Below are positions 1 to 6,007 of a DNA stretch of 6,007 nucleotides, in pieces; the stretch's first letter is position 1, and each line of letters begins with the position of its first letter. The stretch covers positions 1 through 6,007 of the forward strand of contig CALKYI010000122.1 in assembly GCA_938003665.1 (NCBI GenBank), given 5' to 3'. The notes beneath the pieces were generated by a model. It was not told where the DNA came from. It worked only from the letters and a program-made list of their open reading frames with translations, and made no database searches. The stretch comes from an uncultured Flavobacteriales bacterium. Lineage in GTDB: Bacteria > Bacteroidota > Bacteroidia > Flavobacteriales_D > Sanyastnellaceae. The translations under genes were made by a program, and so were the position numbers.

Positions 1-263
1 AAGACCAGCAAGACCAGCAAGACCAGCAAGACCAGCAAGACCAGCAAGACCAGCAGGACCAGCAAGACCAGCAAGACCAGCAGGACCAGCAGGACCAGCA
101 AGAACAAGAGCAGGAGCAACCCCAGCAGATAGAAGGGCAGATTTCCAAAGAAGACATGGAACGTATCTTGGAGAGCCTGGAACGCGGTGAAGAAGAAGTT
201 CAGGCGAAGCTGATGAAGGCCAAGAGCCAAGGAAAAAAGAAGAAAATCGAAAAGGATTGGTAA
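1..263 (+). CDS. batC: BatC, TPR aerotolerance protein, C-terminal end only
   Basis: The reading frame enters from the left edge, with its first full codon at position 3, and stops at TAA 261-263, giving 86 visible residues. It opens with eleven perfect Asp-Gln-Gln units, then a short Glu/Gln stretch. A conserved-looking charged helix follows (ISKEDMERILESLERGEEEV), then a lysine-rich tail ending IEKDW. A Gln-rich linker followed by a Lys-rich tail ending in KDW is what I know of the C-termini of Bacteroidetes BatC proteins, whose N-terminal part carries a signal or membrane segment and TPR repeats; that part lies outside the window. The next two genes are batD and batE, as in the Bacteroides bat operon, which supports the call. 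BatC is thought to be a scaffold in the periplasmic/inner-membrane Bat complex; its exact role is unsettled. The TPR region itself cannot be seen, so the name rests on the tail and the gene order. Confidence 0.8.
   Translation, partial: DQQDQQDQQDQQDQQDQQDQQDQQDQQDQQDQQEQEQEQPQQIEGQISKEDMERILESLERGEEEVQAKLMKAKSQGKKKKIEKDW
3..101 (+). repeat. 9-bp in-frame tandem repeat encoding (DQQ)11 in batC
   Basis: Eleven consecutive copies of a 9-bp unit (GAC CAG CAA/CAG) are seen. Units 1-5, 7, 8 and 11 read gaccagcaa; units 6, 9 and 10 read gaccagcag. The only variation is the synonymous third base of the last codon. The array starts at or before the window edge, so the true copy number is unknown. 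Such near-identity points to recent expansion by slippage or unequal recombination. Because the unit is a multiple of three, copy-number change would alter protein length but never the frame. The array degenerates at 102-128 into Glu/Gln/Pro codons. Confidence 0.97.
252..256 (+). promoter_or_regulatory. Possible ribosome binding site for batD (AAGGA)
   Basis: AAGGA lies inside the last codons of batC, 6 nt before the ATG at 263. It favours that ATG over the in-frame TTG at 257, which has no space for a binding site. The spacing is good, but many Bacteroidota translate without a Shine-Dalgarno sequence and this stretch is purine-rich anyway, so the match may be chance. Confidence 0.4.
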
Positions 264-1987
264 TGGGCAAGCTCACTTTCACATCCTGCATCCAATGGCT
301 GCTGCTCTGCTTTCTGAGCGTGAGTGTTGCATGGGGTCAAGAAGCCCTCGAAGTCAGTGTCAACCGAAACCCAGTGCGCGTTGGCGAACAGGTCCAATTG
401 ACGTTTACCCTCAAAAACATTTCCCGCCGCATCGACGGCCCACAAATTGAAGGCCTCAAATTGTTGTACGGCCCCAGCACCTCCAACAGCACGAGCATCT
501 TCAATGGCACTCGTACCAGTGAAGTCGGGTACACGTACACGTACCAGGTCCTTTCCAAGACGAATGTGCAAGTGCCTGCTTTTGAAGTCCAAGGATCGAA
601 AGGAACGCTCAAGAGCAAACCGTTCGTCCTCCGTGTCGTCGCCCGCGGTGCCAAGCCCTCCGGCCCCAACGCCGGCAACCTCGGGAACGTTGCCTGCGTC
701 ATCGAGACGTCCAAGCGAAACGTCCACATTGGCGAGCCCATCGTGGTCTCTTTCAAGATTTTCAATCGGGCCAACAACCTCGACGTTCGGAAATTCAACA
801 TCCCCGAAACCCCCGGTTTCTGGAAGGAAGAAGTGGACATCCCCGAACCCCGATGGGAGCCCCAAGTCGTTTCCGGTCAGCGCTACAACGTAGCCACGGT
901 CAAAAAACTCGTATTGTTCCCCCAACAAACGGGCACCCTCGTCATCGACGGCTTTGATTTGGTGGGGTACATGCGAACCAGTTTTTTCAACGGACAAAAC
1001 GTGACCGCCAACGCTGACCCTGTCAAGATTGAAGTGAAGCCGTTGCCGGAGCCCATCCCCCCGTCTTTCCTTGGTGCATTCGGACAGTTGCGGGTGACCC
1101 CCAAACAAACGGAGCAGGCCTGCCGCACCAATGAAGCCATCACGTACGATTTAACCTTCAGCGGACAGGGCAACATCAAGTTCATCCAGGAACCGTCCTT
1201 GACCTGGCCTGGTGAATTCGAGGTGTTCGATCCCGAGGTTATCGACCGGATCAAGGTAGATGCAAGCGGTGAATCCGGGAGCCGTACGTTTCGGTACGTC
1301 GTGATACCACGTGCGCCCGGTGAATACGAACTCCCGGTGCCTGAAGGTGCCTGGTTCAACACCAAGATTCGGAATTACAGCACCTTAACGACCACGCCGT
1401 TGGCACTCACGGTAGCCGCTAACACGACCGACACCGGTGGCCAAGTGAATTACAATTCCAAAACGGACGTGCAAGTCCTCAATCAAGACATCAACTTCAT
1501 CCACAGCGAGTGGAACGGCCCATGCCTGCCGCGCAACCGATGGGACAACCGTGGACAACTCGCCGGCGGCCTTTTGGCCATTGGCCCCTTGGCATTGGGC
1601 CTGTCCTTCGCAGCGCGTCGCCGCCGCGATGAAGACGAGAAGAACCCGCTTTCTGCTCGCCAGCGTCGCGCAAAAAATGCTGTGCGCCAGGAGCTCCGCG
1701 AGGCGAAAAAACACACGGGGCAAGCGGACCTCTTCTACCCTGCACTCGGTTCGGGCCTCGAAGCGTATTTGATGGCCAAACTCCAGTGGAACGCCAGCCA
1801 ATTGACCCGAACGGCGTTGAGCCAAGCCTTGGATCGCCATGTGCCCGAGCTGAAAGGCAAATGGAACGCACTGTTGGATGATTTGGATATGGCACGCTAC
1901 GCCCCCGGTCAGGTTCCTCCTCCAGAGGCATTGCTCACAGCAGCGGAGGCCTTGGTCGAAGCCACGGAAAAAAACTGGATCGCATGA
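263..1987 (+). CDS. batD: BatD, membrane-anchored aerotolerance protein
   Basis: 574 residues from the ATG at 263, which shares its A with the batC stop (TAATG). An upstream in-frame TTG at 257 is less likely. Residues 1-25 form a signal peptide (hydrophobic LLLCFLSVSVAWG followed by QEALEVS). Residues 28-390 are beta-rich, Ig-like periplasmic repeats, beginning with the family-typical pattern of a strand followed by NPVRVGEQVQLTFTL. The motif DINFIHSE (409-416) precedes one transmembrane segment at about 431-450, then an Arg-rich stop-transfer stretch (RRRRDEDEK) and a helical cytoplasmic domain to 574. This order (signal, long periplasmic part, single anchor, cytoplasmic tail) and the length fit the BatD family (oxygen tolerance, Pfam BatD). 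BatD is thought to work with VWA proteins BatA/BatB at the inner membrane. The biochemical role is unknown, and aerotolerance phenotypes differ between species. Translation is probably coupled to batC and batE. Confidence 0.92.
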   Translation: MGKLTFTSCIQWLLLCFLSVSVAWGQEALEVSVNRNPVRVGEQVQLTFTLKNISRRIDGPQIEGLKLLYGPSTSNSTSIFNGTRTSEVGYTYTYQVLSKTNVQVPAFEVQGSKGTLKSKPFVLRVVARGAKPSGPNAGNLGNVACVIETSKRNVHIGEPIVVSFKIFNRANNLDVRKFNIPETPGFWKEEVDIPEPRWEPQVVSGQRYNVATVKKLVLFPQQTGTLVIDGFDLVGYMRTSFFNGQNVTANADPVKIEVKPLPEPIPPSFLGAFGQLRVTPKQTEQACRTNEAITYDLTFSGQGNIKFIQEPSLTWPGEFEVFDPEVIDRIKVDASGESGSRTFRYVVIPRAPGEYELPVPEGAWFNTKIRNYSTLTTTPLALTVAANTTDTGGQVNYNSKTDVQVLNQDINFIHSEWNGPCLPRNRWDNRGQLAGGLLAIGPLALGLSFAARRRRDEDEKNPLSARQRRAKNAVRQELREAKKHTGQADLFYPALGSGLEAYLMAKLQWNASQLTRTALSQALDRHVPELKGKWNALLDDLDMARYAPGQVPPPEALLTAAEALVEATEKNWIA

Positions 1988-2745
1988 TGAAAAACCACCT
2001 CGCATCCATCCTCGTCGCCACGGTCCTTCACGCTTCGGTCTGGGGCCAAGTCGACCCGAAAGCGCAGTTTGAGGCGGCCAATGCGGCTTATGCTGCAGGC
2101 GATTACGCCACGGCCATCGCGGGCTACGAGTCCATCCTAGCGGAGAGCATGCATTTTGAAAGCGAGTACAACCTCGGCAATGCCCATTACAAATTGTCGC
2201 AATGGGGACCGGCCATTCTTCACTACGAACGGGCTGCGCTCCTTTCCCCTTCGAACGCCGACCTAAAAACCAACCTGACACTGGCCAACGCGCAAATCAA
2301 GGACCGCATCGAGTCGCTGCCCTCGAATGGCATATTGGACATTTGGGAACGCATTACGGCGCCGGGGCGGTATCAGCTGTGGGCGCGCCTGATGGTTTTG
2401 GCTTGGACGCTGGGATTCGGCGCATTGGCTTGGCGCATCTGGGTCGTAGGCATCGAAAACCGACGCCTGCTCGGGTCGAGTGCGGCGGTACTGCTCTCCA
2501 TTGGATTGGCCTGTATGCTCCTGACGCAAACGACTTCAAGACGCATTGAGTCGAGCAAATCCGCAATCGTCATGGCCGTTGAATCGGCTGTGCGCAACGA
2601 GCCTGGCACCAATGGCATGACCTTGTTCATGCTTCATGAAGGCACAAAAGTGACCGTGATTGAGCGCAACGCCAACCACTGGAAGGTGCAGCTCGCCAAC
2701 GGCAACACCGGATGGATTGCCGCTGGCGATCTGACCGAAATCTAA
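1984..2745 (+). CDS. batE: BatE, TPR and SH3-like domain membrane protein
   Basis: 253 residues, starting at the ATG at 1984, which overlaps the batD stop in ATGATGA. A second in-frame ATG at 1987 would work equally well and shorten the protein by one residue. Residues 1-21 form a signal peptide (hydrophobic core, then WGQ). Two TPR motifs lie at about 24-57 (AQFEAANAAYAAGDYATAI) and 60-93 (the EYNLGNAHYKLSQWGPAILHY pattern). Two transmembrane helices follow at about 131-154 and 163-181. Residues 195-251 form a bacterial SH3-like domain, with the hallmarks AVRNEPG, LHEGTKVTVIER, HWKVQLANGNTGWI and a closing L. TPR, two helices and a C-terminal SH3 is the BatE layout. It probably serves as a protein-interaction subunit of the Bat complex in the periplasm. 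It is the last gene of the operon here, since the next gene points the other way. Confidence 0.9.
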   Translation: MMKNHLASILVATVLHASVWGQVDPKAQFEAANAAYAAGDYATAIAGYESILAESMHFESEYNLGNAHYKLSQWGPAILHYERAALLSPSNADLKTNLTLANAQIKDRIESLPSNGILDIWERITAPGRYQLWARLMVLAWTLGFGALAWRIWVVGIENRRLLGSSAAVLLSIGLACMLLTQTTSRRIESSKSAIVMAVESAVRNEPGTNGMTLFMLHEGTKVTVIERNANHWKVQLANGNTGWIAAGDLTEI

Positions 2746-2755
2746 ACGTCTTTAG
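2742..2755. repeat. Short palindrome spanning both convergent stop codons
   Basis: CTAAA (2742-2746) and TTTAG (2751-2755) form a perfect 5-bp stem around a 4-nt loop. The batE stop (TAA, 2743-2745) sits in the left arm and the stop of the opposite peptidase gene (TTA, 2752-2754) in the right arm. An alternative, mutually exclusive pairing joins AACGTC (2745-2750) with GACGTT (2761-2766) across 10 nt. Neither stem is GC-rich and neither is followed by a T-run, so it does not look like a classical intrinsic terminator. It may simply reflect two TAA stops facing each other. Confidence 0.3.
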
Positions 2756-5700
2756 TCGATGACGTTGAGTGTCCAATGCGCTTGACGCCCTTCGGCATCT
2801 GCGCCTACCACCTCATACAAACCGGGTGACCAGCCTTTGACGACGAGCTCAGTCGAGCCGCCACCCGCTCGTTGCTCCCAAACGAGCTTTCCGCTCGCCA
2901 CCTGGAAACAGCGCAACGTCGCACCTGGCATCCAGCCGTTCATCAAAACGCGCTCGCTCGCGGGATTGGGGTAACCGGCCACCGTGGAGGCGCCGGCCTC
3001 TCCCACGGATTCTCCCGAAGCGAGGTCGTACAGAATGATATCATCCACCGCCGCTTCGATGAGCGAGCCGCCGTCGAGGTATTCCCCAATGGTCGTGCTG
3101 TCCGAAGCGATGAAGCGCATTTGGAATTCGCTGGTGGGTTCAATGACATCTGCAACGCGGAAGGCGTTGCGGCGCCAAGACACGTCCTGTTGAAGCGTGT
3201 TCTCCAAGTACTGCCAGCTGTCGCCGCCATCGTTGGAGATCTCCACTTGCCACCAGTCCGTCGCTGGGTTGGCTCCGCTCGGAGGTGCGTTCACGTACCA
3301 GCGCCAGTACGCCATCACCGGGTTGGCATAAGGCGTCAGATCAATAACCGGAGAGAGCAATGTGGTCTTACCACCGTCGACATCATTCACACCGATACCG
3401 TCATTCACGCCGGGGTTCTGTCCCGTAACGAAAGCGTAACCGGCCATGCCGAGTGTGTGGTCCTGAGTTGGCGCTACGACCGTGCTGGGGTCATTGGCTT
3501 CTGCATAGGATCCGACAGGGATGGCTTCTTCCCAAATGCCCGTGGTCGCATTGTCTTGCCCGGGCAGTCCGGTGGTCCATCCGCCGAAATCAGAGTATTC
3601 ATCCGAATCGTTGATCAAGACCGGCTCCACGCCCACCAGCAAGTTGAAGGGCAAGTTGGGGTAGCTCTCATTGGCTGCCGCAAACGGCGTCACCGCTGAC
3701 AACCCGCCAAAGTCGTCGGAAATGCCCATGTAGTAGGAAACGACTGTGCCTGGCTCTTGGGCAGGAATTTCTGCCGTGAAGACGGCATTGCCATCGGGGT
3801 TGTCCATGGCCACCTGGGCCCACTCTCCGCCCGCTTCCGTGCGGTACCACATGTTCACCGCGTCGAAGTACAAGTTGTAAGGGAAAACAATGAACGTTTC
3901 GGCTTCAATCTCAATGGTGGATTCGGCCTCCACGAATTCCTGGGAATCGTGGTCGATTTCGGCGTAGCTGAAAATCGAAATGCCGTGGATATCGAACCCT
4001 TCGACAATGGCTAGGTCGTTGGGGGTACCGTTGGACAAGTCGCCGTCGTCGTCATCCGCTTGTAAGACGTCGAGCAACACGTCTGTGTAGGCTTGGCCTT
4101 CGCTTCCATTGGGAGCCGTGGCTTGCAGTCCGGGGTAAGCGTCGATGAACAAGGCCATCGTAGCATCCCAATCACCCCCCATCAGCAGGTGCGTGTCATA
4201 CCAAGCCCCGCAAATAATCTCACCGTCAGCATGTACTTCGCCCACCAAATCTTCGGGGTACACTTTGGGGTCCTCATCGTACACCCGGATGCCGTCTTCG
4301 TTGTCCGTGTAGAACCCTTTGCCGATTTCCGCAATGTCGCTCAAGCTCATGGCCCACAAATCTGCGTATCCTTCGTTCATCGCGCCGTTGTTGAAGCCGG
4401 CGTTGAGGCTGTTGTAGAAATAGCCGTTGATGCCGTGGCCGTATTCGTGCCACACCACGTCGGCGATCAACGAGGTCGCATTGCAGCCGCCCCCTTGGTC
4501 GTAGAAGTTGATGCTCTGGCCGTCATAAAAGGCATTGCATTCGCCGGCCACATCAATGTTGGTTGGAAGCGACCAATCCAAATCGGTGAAATTCGGCATC
4601 AGCGCCTTCATGTGATCGTGGATGAGAATGGTCGAACGGTACGCTGACCGCTCCTTCAAGTTGCCCAAATCCGACAGGTCGAGGGCGTTGTAGCCATCGG
4701 CAAAATCGACGCTGGTGCTGGGCGTATTCCCATTCGTGTAAATCGTGCTCCAATGGCCCACCAAGTCCACATTGACGGTTTGAGGACCAGCCACTGTGGT
4801 GATGAATCCGCCATCCGCGTCCGTGTGAACGGTTTGTCCAGCAAACGGAAGCTCCAGCCCCGGCAGGCTCAAGTTCACCGCATCTTGGTAGGGGTACAAT
4901 TCGTGAACATCGGAAGTGATAGCACCGCTGATCACCAACGGTGGCGTGGCACTCGGCCGATCAACCCCCATACGCAAGACCGCACGCTCGGGCTTGCCAT
5001 TCATGGCCGGCATGCCCCACTTGCCGTCGATGTGCATGACGAGGTTTTGGCGCCAAACGACTTCACCAGTCTGGACGTCAACACCGGTCTCGTAGCGACG
5101 CGGGATGGTTCCCTGACGGCCCGCGACCGTCCACGTTCGGGTCAAGTGCCAGTCCAGCTCATCCGCTGCTTCGCGGGTGGGCACCCACGACAATTCGCCC
5201 ATTTCTACGTCGCCCCATTCATCAAACACCACGCCCGCAGTGGCCGCTTCTTGCTGCGCTGTAAGCGACAATGCTTCGGTGGCATCCTCGGGAATTCCTC
5301 GGTACCAGTCGGCGCCCCACATGATGAGCTGATCGTTCCACCATTTGGTGACGAGTTTGCCGCCTTTAACGGGGATGCCTTGCCACGTTTGCGCAGCATG
5401 CGCCCACGTGTGTTGCCCCATCTTCGACTCAATGTCCCACACAAGTGGTGCATCGATTCCAAATTCGTTCAACTCCGTCGCAGCAAATGCCGACGCTTTG
5501 TCCGCGATGCTCTGTCCGGGCACATCGATGGCCGGACCAAACGCCCGGTGCGGCAGGCCTGTGGCCTTGCTCATGATGCAGCGCCAGTTGGCATGGTCGG
5601 CAGCCCAGTTGTTCCATCCGGACGTCTCGCGCAGCACACGCTGCTCATCCGGTTGAGGGTCATCGGTCAATGGCAGCATGCGCACTTCGAGGGGATCGAC

Positions 5701-5790
5701 GGCTATGCTGATGTCGTAAAGCGCTTCATTTTGCGCACTCGTAGCGAAGGCCAAAAGGCTCGCTAAAAATGTCAGGGAGATTGGTTTCAT
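2752..5790 (-). CDS. Secreted M36 (fungalysin-like) metallopeptidase with T9SS sorting domain
   Basis: 1012 residues read from the ATG at 5788-5790. Residues 1-19 are a signal peptide (cleavage near TSA|Q). About 85-165 resembles the FTP inhibitory propeptide and 195-250 a PepSY-like domain, so the enzyme is probably made as a zymogen. The catalytic domain, about 370-605, holds the zinc site HEYGH (H448, E449, H452) and the third ligand E473 in NEGYADLW. It ends with an Asp-rich stretch, DDDDGDLSNGTPND, and FDIHGI, as in bacterial M36 relatives. About 610-705 is an Ig-like domain (VVSYYMGISDDFGG). About 730-923 is a MAM/jelly-roll-like domain. The last 75 residues (938-1012) are a type A T9SS tail: YPNPASERV near its start, GLYEVV and a short final strand. 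It is therefore likely secreted or anchored outside the cell and degrades proteins for nutrition, but its substrate is unknown. It is convergent to batE and divergent from the lipoprotein gene, so probably monocistronic in this window. Confidence 0.9.
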   Translation of the reverse strand: MKPISLTFLASLLAFATSAQNEALYDISIAVDPLEVRMLPLTDDPQPDEQRVLRETSGWNNWAADHANWRCIMSKATGLPHRAFGPAIDVPGQSIADKASAFAATELNEFGIDAPLVWDIESKMGQHTWAHAAQTWQGIPVKGGKLVTKWWNDQLIMWGADWYRGIPEDATEALSLTAQQEAATAGVVFDEWGDVEMGELSWVPTREAADELDWHLTRTWTVAGRQGTIPRRYETGVDVQTGEVVWRQNLVMHIDGKWGMPAMNGKPERAVLRMGVDRPSATPPLVISGAITSDVHELYPYQDAVNLSLPGLELPFAGQTVHTDADGGFITTVAGPQTVNVDLVGHWSTIYTNGNTPSTSVDFADGYNALDLSDLGNLKERSAYRSTILIHDHMKALMPNFTDLDWSLPTNIDVAGECNAFYDGQSINFYDQGGGCNATSLIADVVWHEYGHGINGYFYNSLNAGFNNGAMNEGYADLWAMSLSDIAEIGKGFYTDNEDGIRVYDEDPKVYPEDLVGEVHADGEIICGAWYDTHLLMGGDWDATMALFIDAYPGLQATAPNGSEGQAYTDVLLDVLQADDDDGDLSNGTPNDLAIVEGFDIHGISIFSYAEIDHDSQEFVEAESTIEIEAETFIVFPYNLYFDAVNMWYRTEAGGEWAQVAMDNPDGNAVFTAEIPAQEPGTVVSYYMGISDDFGGLSAVTPFAAANESYPNLPFNLLVGVEPVLINDSDEYSDFGGWTTGLPGQDNATTGIWEEAIPVGSYAEANDPSTVVAPTQDHTLGMAGYAFVTGQNPGVNDGIGVNDVDGGKTTLLSPVIDLTPYANPVMAYWRWYVNAPPSGANPATDWWQVEISNDGGDSWQYLENTLQQDVSWRRNAFRVADVIEPTSEFQMRFIASDSTTIGEYLDGGSLIEAAVDDIILYDLASGESVGEAGASTVAGYPNPASERVLMNGWMPGATLRCFQVASGKLVWEQRAGGGSTELVVKGWSPGLYEVVGADAEGRQAHWTLNVID

Positions 5791-5851
5791 GGTTCTTCAG
5801 TTCGATGGTAATTTACATCACACTTCGACAACTATCTTCACAACATTCCTC
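5791..5851. promoter_or_regulatory. Divergent intergenic region, presumed promoters
   Basis: These 61 bp separate the start codons of the peptidase (-) and lipoprotein (+) genes, so both promoters, or at least their core, should lie here. GC is 24 of 61 bases (39%), clearly lower than the flanking genes. On the - strand TAAATTAC (5808-5815) matches the Bacteroidetes -7 element TAnnTTTG at four of six fixed bases. Upstream TTG triplets are 13 and 25 nt away, a poor fit to the usual spacing. On the + strand TATCTTCA (5833-5840) is an equally weak match. No Shine-Dalgarno sequence precedes either start. Confidence 0.35.
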
Positions 5852-6007
5852 ATGCGACTTTGTTACGGCCTTATGCGGCAAAATTTTCCATCGGTATGGC
5901 TGTTGGCCTGGGTTGTTGGTATTGGATTGTCAAGCTGTGCAGGATTGCAAGACCCAGCGGGGGTGACCTGGGATCCCGGTGCGTCACTGGGCTACAATGT
6001 GGATGTC
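5852..6007 (+). CDS. Putative lipoprotein, N-terminal fragment, function unknown
   Basis: An open frame runs from the ATG at 5852 to the window end (52 codons, no stop), so the gene is cut. It begins with a lipoprotein signal peptide: a basic start, the hydrophobic stretch VWLLAWVVGIG and a lipobox LSSC, with the modified cysteine at residue 29. A second in-frame ATG at 5873 gives a tighter 21-residue signal (MRQNFPSVW then the hydrophobic core) and may be the true start; neither has a visible ribosome binding site. After the cysteine the sequence is AGLQDPAGVTWDPG and continues to the edge. There is no acidic cluster at +2 to +5 as in Bacteroidetes lipoproteins exported to the cell surface, so a periplasm-facing location is inferred. 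Too little of the mature protein is visible to assign a family. It is transcribed away from the peptidase gene. Confidence 0.7.
   Translation, partial: MRLCYGLMRQNFPSVWLLAWVVGIGLSSCAGLQDPAGVTWDPGASLGYNVDV

Noticed and set aside
1..101. The 9-bp repeat array as a CRISPR or other non-coding repeat
   Set aside because: The units are contiguous without spacers, in frame, and code for Asp-Gln-Gln within batC.
257..262. TTG at 257 as the start of batD
   Set aside because: It adds only two residues and lies deeper in the batC end. The ATG at 263 overlaps the stop directly and has an AAGGA 6 nt upstream.
526..546. Tandem TACACG-like sequence in batD
   Set aside because: It encodes alternating Tyr-Thr residues of a beta strand (YTYTYQ), and the repeat is too short to mean more.
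200..1108. A 302-residue open frame on the - strand opposite batC/batD
   Set aside because: It is antisense to batD, whose family identity is clear. The translation shows no recognisable motif, so it is treated as a shadow of batD codon usage.
1385..2281. A 298-residue open frame on the - strand across the batD/batE junction
   Set aside because: It is antisense to two well-supported coupled genes. Its composition (Arg/Gln/Trp/Cys-rich) is typical of a non-coding frame.
2872..5766. Long open frames on the + strand opposite the peptidase gene (2872-3699, 4093-4647, 4753-5766)
   Set aside because: They lie wholly antisense to a gene with clear domains from end to end. Their translations are rich in His/Arg/Val and show no domain, signal or repeat. 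Long antisense frames are expected in GC-rich coding DNA.
5769..5966. A 65-residue + strand frame across the divergent gap
   Set aside because: It overlaps the peptidase start and runs out of frame with the lipoprotein signal peptide. The frame starting at 5852 has a clear lipobox and stays open to the window end.

Overview
The window looks like a chromosomal segment of a Bacteroidota bacterium of moderately high GC. Three things support this. There is a batC-batD-batE gene order typical of the Bacteroidetes aerotolerance (Bat) operon. There is a large secreted protease ending in a type IX secretion (T9SS) sorting domain, a system confined to this phylum. Recognisable Shine-Dalgarno sequences are mostly absent. 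A marine or freshwater Flavobacteriales-like lineage is plausible but cannot be fixed from 6 kb.

Layout. Positions 1-2745 (+ strand) hold the 3' end of a Bat operon. First comes the C-terminal tail of the TPR protein BatC, with a perfect DQQ tandem repeat that runs off the left edge. Next is complete batD, joined by a TAATG stop/start overlap, and then complete batE, joined by an ATGATGA overlap. batE appears to be the last gene of the operon. Positions 2752-5790 (- strand) hold one large gene that converges on batE with only 6 bp between the stop codons. It encodes an M36 (fungalysin-like) zinc metallopeptidase with signal peptide, inhibitory propeptide, catalytic domain, Ig-like and jelly-roll domains and a T9SS tail. 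A 61-bp AT-rich gap (5791-5851) separates it from a divergent gene on the + strand, which starts at 5852 (or 5873). That gene encodes the N-terminus of a lipoprotein and is cut by the window end.

How the parts relate. BatC, BatD and BatE are thought to form part of an inner-membrane/periplasmic complex with the upstream VWA proteins BatA and BatB, MoxR and a DUF58 protein, all outside this window. The peptidase is an independent exported enzyme, probably a zymogen secreted through T9SS. There is no evidence that it works with the Bat proteins. No RNA genes, CRISPR arrays, insertion sequences or other mobile elements were seen. I found no convincing undescribed system. The points most worth a second look are the BatC repeat, the stop-codon palindrome at the convergent junction, and the short divergent promoter region.
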